Part shown: piece after piece, positions 5,157-9,187 of the stretch
How the letters are laid out: each line of letters begins with the position of its first letter
Numbering within the stretch: position 1 is the first letter of the stretch
Source of the DNA: an uncultured Bacillota bacterium
GTDB taxonomy: Bacteria; Bacillota; Clostridia; Peptostreptococcales; Anaerovoracaceae
DNA: 9,187 nt
NCBI GenBank assembly: GCA_946629205.1
Contig: CAMOXP010000042.1
Span: 1 to 9,187 of the forward strand
Direction of reading: 5' to 3'
Translations under genes and position numbers: made by a program
Notes under the pieces: generated by a model
What the model was told of the DNA's origin: nothing
Seen by the model: only the letters and a program-made list of their open reading frames with translations
Databases searched by the model: none

Positions 5157-8100
5157 ATGGTATACAGAGTATTCGTCGAGAAAAAAGAAGCCGTTGCCAG
5201 CGAAGCCAGAGCTTTGCTGTCGGAGATCAGGACATTTCTGGGAATCAGTTCCGTCGAGAAGATCCGGATCTTCAACCGGTACGATGTAGAAGGCATCTCA
5301 GAAGAACTCTTTGAAGAATGCATCGGAAGCGTGTTCTCAGAACCGCAGGTCGACGATGTTTACAGGTTTGTTGGGGATGAGGCGACATTCGCCGAGATGG
5401 GCGATGCGGTCTTTGCAGTCGAAGCGCTGCCGGGACAGTACGATCAGAGAGCAGACTCCGCGGCCCAGTGCATCCAGATCATCTCCCGGCAGGAGCGTCC
5501 GCTGGTGGCGTGCGCCAAGGTCTATCTGATCAGCGGAGCGGTGACTCCGGAAGAACTGCAGAAGATCATCAGCTTCGTCATCAACCCGGTTGAGATGCGC
5601 CAGGCGTCCCTCGACATGCCGGAGACCCTGCGCGTTGAATATGAGCTTCCGCAGACGGTCGAATCCATCGAAGGATTCAACGATATGGATGAAGCGGCGC
5701 TGAAACAGTTCATCGCAGACCGTGGGCTGGCCATGGACGAAGGCGACATCAAAGTCTGCCAGGAGTACTTCCAGAGCGAAGGCCGTATTCCGACCATTAC
5801 CGAAATCAAGATGATCGACACCTACTGGTCCGATCACTGCAGACATACCACGTTCAACACGATCATAGATGAGATCACGTTTGAGGATGAGACGCTGCAG
5901 AAGGCGTACAACGACTACCTCGCCGTTCGTTCTGATCTCGGCAGGACCAAACCGGTCACACTCATGGATCTGGGTACGATCGCTGCAAAGGCATTAAAAG
6001 CTGCCGGGAAAATGGAGGGTCTCGACGAGTCTGAAGAGATCAACGCCTGCACGGTCAAAATCAAAGCCACCATCGACGGGAAGCAGGAAGACTGGCTGCT
6101 TCTGTTCAAGAATGAAACGCACAACCACCCGACGGAGATCGAACCGTTCGGCGGCGCGGCCACCTGCATCGGCGGCGCCATCAGAGACCCGCTTTCGGGA
6201 CGTGCCTATGTTTATACCGCTATGCGCATCACCGGCGCGGCGGATCCGCGCCGTCCTCTGGACGAAACCATGCAGGGCAAGCTGCCCCAGAGAAAGATCG
6301 TCACTTCCGCAGCAGACGGTTATTCGTCCTATGGCAACCAGATCGGCGTTTCCACCGGACTGGTGCAGGAAATCTATCACGACGGATACGCAGCCAAGAG
6401 AATGGAACTCGGTGCAGTTATCGGTGCAGCTCCTGCTGCCAACGTCGTGCGTGAGCGGCCGATTCCGGGAGACATCATTATCCTCCTCGGCGGCAGAACA
6501 GGAAGGGATGGCTGCGGCGGCGCAACCGGATCTTCCAAATCCCACGACCTTTCTTCATTGGAAAACTGCGGCGCAGAAGTGCAGAAGGGCAACGCTCCGG
6601 AAGAGCGGAAACTTCAGAGACTGTTCCGCAACGGCGAAGCATCCCGCATGATCAAGCGGTGCAATGACTTCGGTGCGGGCGGTGTTTCCGTTGCCATCGG
6701 CGAACTGGCAGACGGCCTGGACATCAACCTGGACGTCGTGCCGAAGAAGTACGAAGGCCTGGACGGCACGGAACTTGCCATCAGCGAATCCCAGGAAAGA
6801 ATGGCTGTTGTCATCGCAGCATCCGACAAGGAGAGATTCTTTGAGATCGCTGAGGCTGAGAATCTGGAAGCGACAGTCGTCGCGACCGTTACAGAGCAGC
6901 CGCGTCTGGTCATGCACTGGAAGGGCAACACCATCGTAGATATTTCCCGCGCGTTCCTGGATTCCAACGGCGCGGAAAAACATATTACCGCAAAAGCTGC
7001 GGCGGCATCGGCAGATGCGCTTGACAAAGAACTGCCGCTGCCATGGGAACCGGCAGAAGGATCCCTCCTCTGCGAGAAGGGCATCTTCGGGGACAATCTG
7101 AAAGCACTGGCTGCGGACATCAACACCTGCTCCCAGAAAGGCCTGTCCGAGAAGTTCGATTCCACCATCGGCGCCGGCACAGTCGTCATGCCGTTTGGCG
7201 GCAAGTACCAGATGACGCCGGCACAGACCATGGTGCAGAAGGTCTCCGTGGAGAACGCGGTATCAGACACCTGCTCCATCATGGCGTGGGGATACGATCC
7301 GTTCATCTCAGAGAAGAGCCCGTACCACGGCGCTTACCTGGCGGTCGTGGATTCTGTTGCCAAGCTTATTGCCTCCGGCGGCGGACGTGAGGCGACCTAC
7401 CTGAGCTTCCAGGAATACTTTGAAAAACTGGGCAAGGATCCATCCAGATGGGGCAAGCCTCTGGCAGCGCTGCTGGGTGCGTTCGAAGCGCAGATGGGAC
7501 TGGAAGTTGCAGCCATCGGCGGCAAGGATTCCATGAGCGGAACCTTTGAGGACATCAACGTTCCGCCGACACTGGTATCCTTCGCAGTCACGACTGCTGC
7601 GGTAGATGATGTGATCACCAACGAATTCAAAGAAGCCGGCCACAAAGTCCTGCTTCTCAAGCCGGCCGCGGGCAGCGACGGTCTTCCGGAGATCGATTCC
7701 CTGAAGCAGATCTTCGAGACAGTCAAGAGCCTGGGCGACGCTGGACTCATCCGCGCGGCATACGTGCCCGGCCACGGCGGCATTGCAGAAGCCATCATGA
7801 AGATGTGCTTCGGTAACATGATTGGATTCAAGTTCTCGGATGCTTTTGCAGGAGCCGAGAGAGATGCGATTCTCATGAAGGAACTCTTCGGTTACGCTTA
7901 CGGTTCCTTCCTCCTTGAGGTAGAAGGCGGCGCATCCGCCGGCATCGAACTGGGCGAGACCACAGACGACGGCGCCATCACCCTCGGCAGCGACACCGTC
8001 GCCCTCGATGAGCTTCTGAAGATCTACGAGGACGTTCTCGAGCCGATCTATCCGTGCAATATTGAAACGAAACAGCAGGAGATTCCTGATCTGGATTACG

Positions 8101-8945
8101 CCCGCGGTCCGGAGGTGAAGAGCGCCCCGGCGATCCTCACCGCGAAACCAAAGGTTCTGATTCCGGCCTTCCCGGGCACGAACTGCGAGTACGATTCCGC
8201 CAGAGCCATGGCAGCTGCCGGCGCGGATCCGCAGATCATGGTCATCCGGAACATGACAGCAGACGCCATCGGCAAGTCCGTGGATGACTTTGCATCGGCA
8301 CTGGCTGATGCGCAGATGGTCTTCATTCCGGGCGGATTCTCCGGCGGCGACGAACCGGATGGATCCGGCAAATTCATCACTGCATTCTTCCGCAATCCGG
8401 CGGTCAAGGAAGCTGTGACCGACATGCTCGATGCCCGCGGCGGACTCATGTGCGGTATCTGCAATGGATTCCAGGCCCTCATCAAGCTGGGACTGGTACC
8501 GTACGGCAAGATCATCGATACCGATGAGAACTGCCCGACCCTGACACTCAACGAGATCGGACGCCACCAGTCGCGCCTCGTCAGGATCCGCATCGCATCC
8601 AACAAGTCGCCTTGGCTGGCTGCGACCCAGGTCGGCGACGTGTTCACGGTTCCGGTATCCCACGGTGAAGGAAGGATCCTCGCAGACGAGTCTCTGCTGA
8701 AGGAACTGGCCGCGAACGGGCAGATTGCCACACAGTACGTCGACTTTGATGGTAAACCTTCCAGCGACATCCACTTCAACCCGAACGGCTCCGTCTACGC
8801 GATCGAAGGCATGACCTCTCCGGACGGACGCGTCTTCGGCAAGATGGGCCACGCCGAAAGAACCGGCTACGGCCTCTACAAGAACGTACCGGGCAAATAC
8901 GACATGCAGATGTTCGAATCCGCAGTCAAGTACTTCAAGGGATAA
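5157..8945 (+). CDS. purL: Phosphoribosylformylglycinamidine synthase, single-chain (FGAM synthase)
   Basis: PurL converts formyl-GAR, glutamine and ATP to FGAM, glutamate and ADP (step 4), feeding PurM. At 1262 residues it is the large one-piece form, similar to the roughly 1295-residue E. coli enzyme. In order: a PurS-like N-terminal domain (about 1-150), a linker ending in TYWSDHCRHTTF (222-233), then two PurM-like halves, the first marked by NETHNHPTEIEPFGGAATC (319-337) and GGRTGRDGCGGATGSSK, the second by IGAGTVVMPFGGKYQMTP and IGGKDSMSGTF. The C-terminal class I glutamine amidotransferase domain (about 997-1262) starts KPKVLIPAFPGTNCEYDS. Its nucleophile is C1102 in CGICNGFQ, and the His/Glu pair is H1232 and E1234 in GHAER (PHPER in E. 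coli). Glutaminase and synthetase are therefore both complete. Ammonia passes between them within one chain, which explains why no purS or purQ is nearby. It is the last gene before the terminator. Confidence 0.98.
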   Translation: MVYRVFVEKKEAVASEARALLSEIRTFLGISSVEKIRIFNRYDVEGISEELFEECIGSVFSEPQVDDVYRFVGDEATFAEMGDAVFAVEALPGQYDQRADSAAQCIQIISRQERPLVACAKVYLISGAVTPEELQKIISFVINPVEMRQASLDMPETLRVEYELPQTVESIEGFNDMDEAALKQFIADRGLAMDEGDIKVCQEYFQSEGRIPTITEIKMIDTYWSDHCRHTTFNTIIDEITFEDETLQKAYNDYLAVRSDLGRTKPVTLMDLGTIAAKALKAAGKMEGLDESEEINACTVKIKATIDGKQEDWLLLFKNETHNHPTEIEPFGGAATCIGGAIRDPLSGRAYVYTAMRITGAADPRRPLDETMQGKLPQRKIVTSAADGYSSYGNQIGVSTGLVQEIYHDGYAAKRMELGAVIGAAPAANVVRERPIPGDIIILLGGRTGRDGCGGATGSSKSHDLSSLENCGAEVQKGNAPEERKLQRLFRNGEASRMIKRCNDFGAGGVSVAIGELADGLDINLDVVPKKYEGLDGTELAISESQERMAVVIAASDKERFFEIAEAENLEATVVATVTEQPRLVMHWKGNTIVDISRAFLDSNGAEKHITAKAAAASADALDKELPLPWEPAEGSLLCEKGIFGDNLKALAADINTCSQKGLSEKFDSTIGAGTVVMPFGGKYQMTPAQTMVQKVSVENAVSDTCSIMAWGYDPFISEKSPYHGAYLAVVDSVAKLIASGGGREATYLSFQEYFEKLGKDPSRWGKPLAALLGAFEAQMGLEVAAIGGKDSMSGTFEDINVPPTLVSFAVTTAAVDDVITNEFKEAGHKVLLLKPAAGSDGLPEIDSLKQIFETVKSLGDAGLIRAAYVPGHGGIAEAIMKMCFGNMIGFKFSDAFAGAERDAILMKELFGYAYGSFLLEVEGGASAGIELGETTDDGAITLGSDTVALDELLKIYEDVLEPIYPCNIETKQQEIPDLDYARGPEVKSAPAILTAKPKVLIPAFPGTNCEYDSARAMAAAGADPQIMVIRNMTADAIGKSVDDFASALADAQMVFIPGGFSGGDEPDGSGKFITAFFRNPAVKEAVTDMLDARGGLMCGICNGFQALIKLGLVPYGKIIDTDENCPTLTLNEIGRHQSRLVRIRIASNKSPWLAATQVGDVFTVPVSHGEGRILADESLLKELAANGQIATQYVDFDGKPSSDIHFNPNGSVYAIEGMTSPDGRVFGKMGHAERTGYGLYKNVPGKYDMQMFESAVKYFKG

Positions 8946-9036
8946 GCGCGGTGCGCGGCATGCCTTTGGCGCGGCATTCAACACGGCGCGCGTCTGCGGC
9001 TGCCTGCTTGCTGCCGTCTGATTGCAATTGTCAGCG
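8946..9036. other. GC-rich 3' untranslated spacer after purL
   Basis: These 91 bases between the purL stop and the terminator stem hold no supported gene. The nonamer gcgcggcat occurs twice (8953-8961 and 8969-8977), and ggcatgcc at 8957-8964 is a perfect short palindrome. An open frame runs from 8951 through the terminator, but it has no ribosome site and no protein-like composition. I read the region as the operon's 3' untranslated tail. Confidence 0.6.
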
Positions 9037-9089
9037 TGCGGCTGTCTGTTCGCCATACGGCGAGCGGATGGCCGCAGTTTTTTCTCTTT
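9037..9089 (+). terminator. Rho-independent terminator of the purine operon
   Basis: An uninterrupted 18-pair stem forms between 9037-9054 and 9059-9076 around the 4-base loop atac. It includes four G-U pairs and is followed one base later by tttttt (9078-9083) and a further pyrimidine run to 9089. The outer stem is tgcggc with gccgca, and the inner stem is cgcc with ggcg. The four G-U pairs would be A-C mismatches in the opposite transcript, and the T-run is on this side only, so it acts on + strand transcription. It lies 91 bases after the purL stop and marks the operon end. Confidence 0.92.
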
Positions 9090-9099
9090 GCCCTCTTAT

Positions 9100-9155
9100 A
9101 TTTCTGCGGGATTGTAAGAGCTTGCTCCTTACAGTGGATGGCATCCTGCAGAAAT
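9100..9155 (+). other. Possible structured RNA or inverted repeat after the terminator
   Basis: Bases 9100-9112 pair with 9143-9155 in a 13-pair stem with one G-U. Inside it, tgtaag (9113-9118) pairs directly with cttaca (9128-9133) around a 9-base loop, leaving 9134-9142 unpaired on the 3' side. An alternative small hairpin, ggat (9136-9139) with atcc (9143-9146), would compete with the outer stem. No T-run follows on either strand, so it is not a clear terminator. It could be the leader of a gene beyond the window, an inverted repeat, or chance. The G-U pair slightly favours a + strand RNA. Confidence 0.35.
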
Positions 9156-9187
9156 CAGATGCAAAATCAAGATAATCTGCGGTCATC

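Noticed and set aside
7308..9056. A 582-codon open frame on the minus strand opposite purL
   Set aside because: It is antisense to a fully recognisable purL, crosses the terminator, has no ribosome site I can see and no family motif. Long antisense frames are expected opposite GC-rich genes with strong codon bias.
8951..9175. A 74-codon plus-strand open frame after purL
   Set aside because: It lacks a ribosome site, runs through the terminator hairpin and T-run, and changes composition midway.
1..9187. Search for an undescribed multi-gene system, CRISPR array, tRNA, rRNA or purine riboswitch
   Set aside because: All large genes are recognisable purine enzymes. The repeats lack CRISPR spacing, no tRNA-like cloverleaf was seen, and no purine-aptamer core was recognised. 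A covariance-model scan would be decisive for RNAs and could not be run.

Overview
The window is one strand-consistent stretch of a de novo purine biosynthesis operon, almost certainly from a Gram-positive anaerobe of the class Clostridia (Firmicutes). The clues are strong GGAGG-type ribosome binding sites before most genes, ATG starts, a single-chain PurL of about 1260 residues rather than the PurS/PurQ/PurL trio of Bacilli, and separate genes for the two activities usually fused in PurH. Base composition looks like mid-50s % GC by eye. I cannot name a genus from the sequence.

Layout, all on the + strand: 1-38 is the tail of an intergenic spacer with a 10-bp tandem duplication and the purM ribosome binding site; 39-1079 purM; 1090-1800 purN, whose last 23 codons lie inside a 77-bp palindromic repeat (1729-1805); 1824-2537 an archaeal-type IMP cyclohydrolase (PurO family); 2521-2600 a four-unit 20-bp degenerate tandem repeat; 2613-3797 a stand-alone AICAR transformylase (the C-terminal half of PurH); 3847-5118 purD; 5157-8945 purL; 9037-9089 a strong rho-independent terminator that closes the operon; then about 100 bases with one further possible hairpin and no gene I can support.

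Together the genes supply pathway steps 2 (PurD), 3 (PurN), 4 (PurL), 5 (PurM), 9 (AICAR transformylase) and 10 (IMP cyclohydrolase). Step 1 (purF) and steps 6-8 (purE, purC, purB) are absent, presumably upstream of base 1 or elsewhere. No promoter, purine riboswitch or PurR-type operator is recognisable here, so the regulated start of the operon must lie upstream.

The genes are well-conserved housekeeping genes and I see no undescribed multi-gene system. The unusual material is in the seams between them: a mobile-looking perfect inverted repeat that supplies the C-terminus and stop codon of purN and abuts the next ribosome binding site; degenerate short tandem duplications in three spacers; replacement of bifunctional PurH by two genes, one from an unrelated fold; and a second hairpin just past the terminator.
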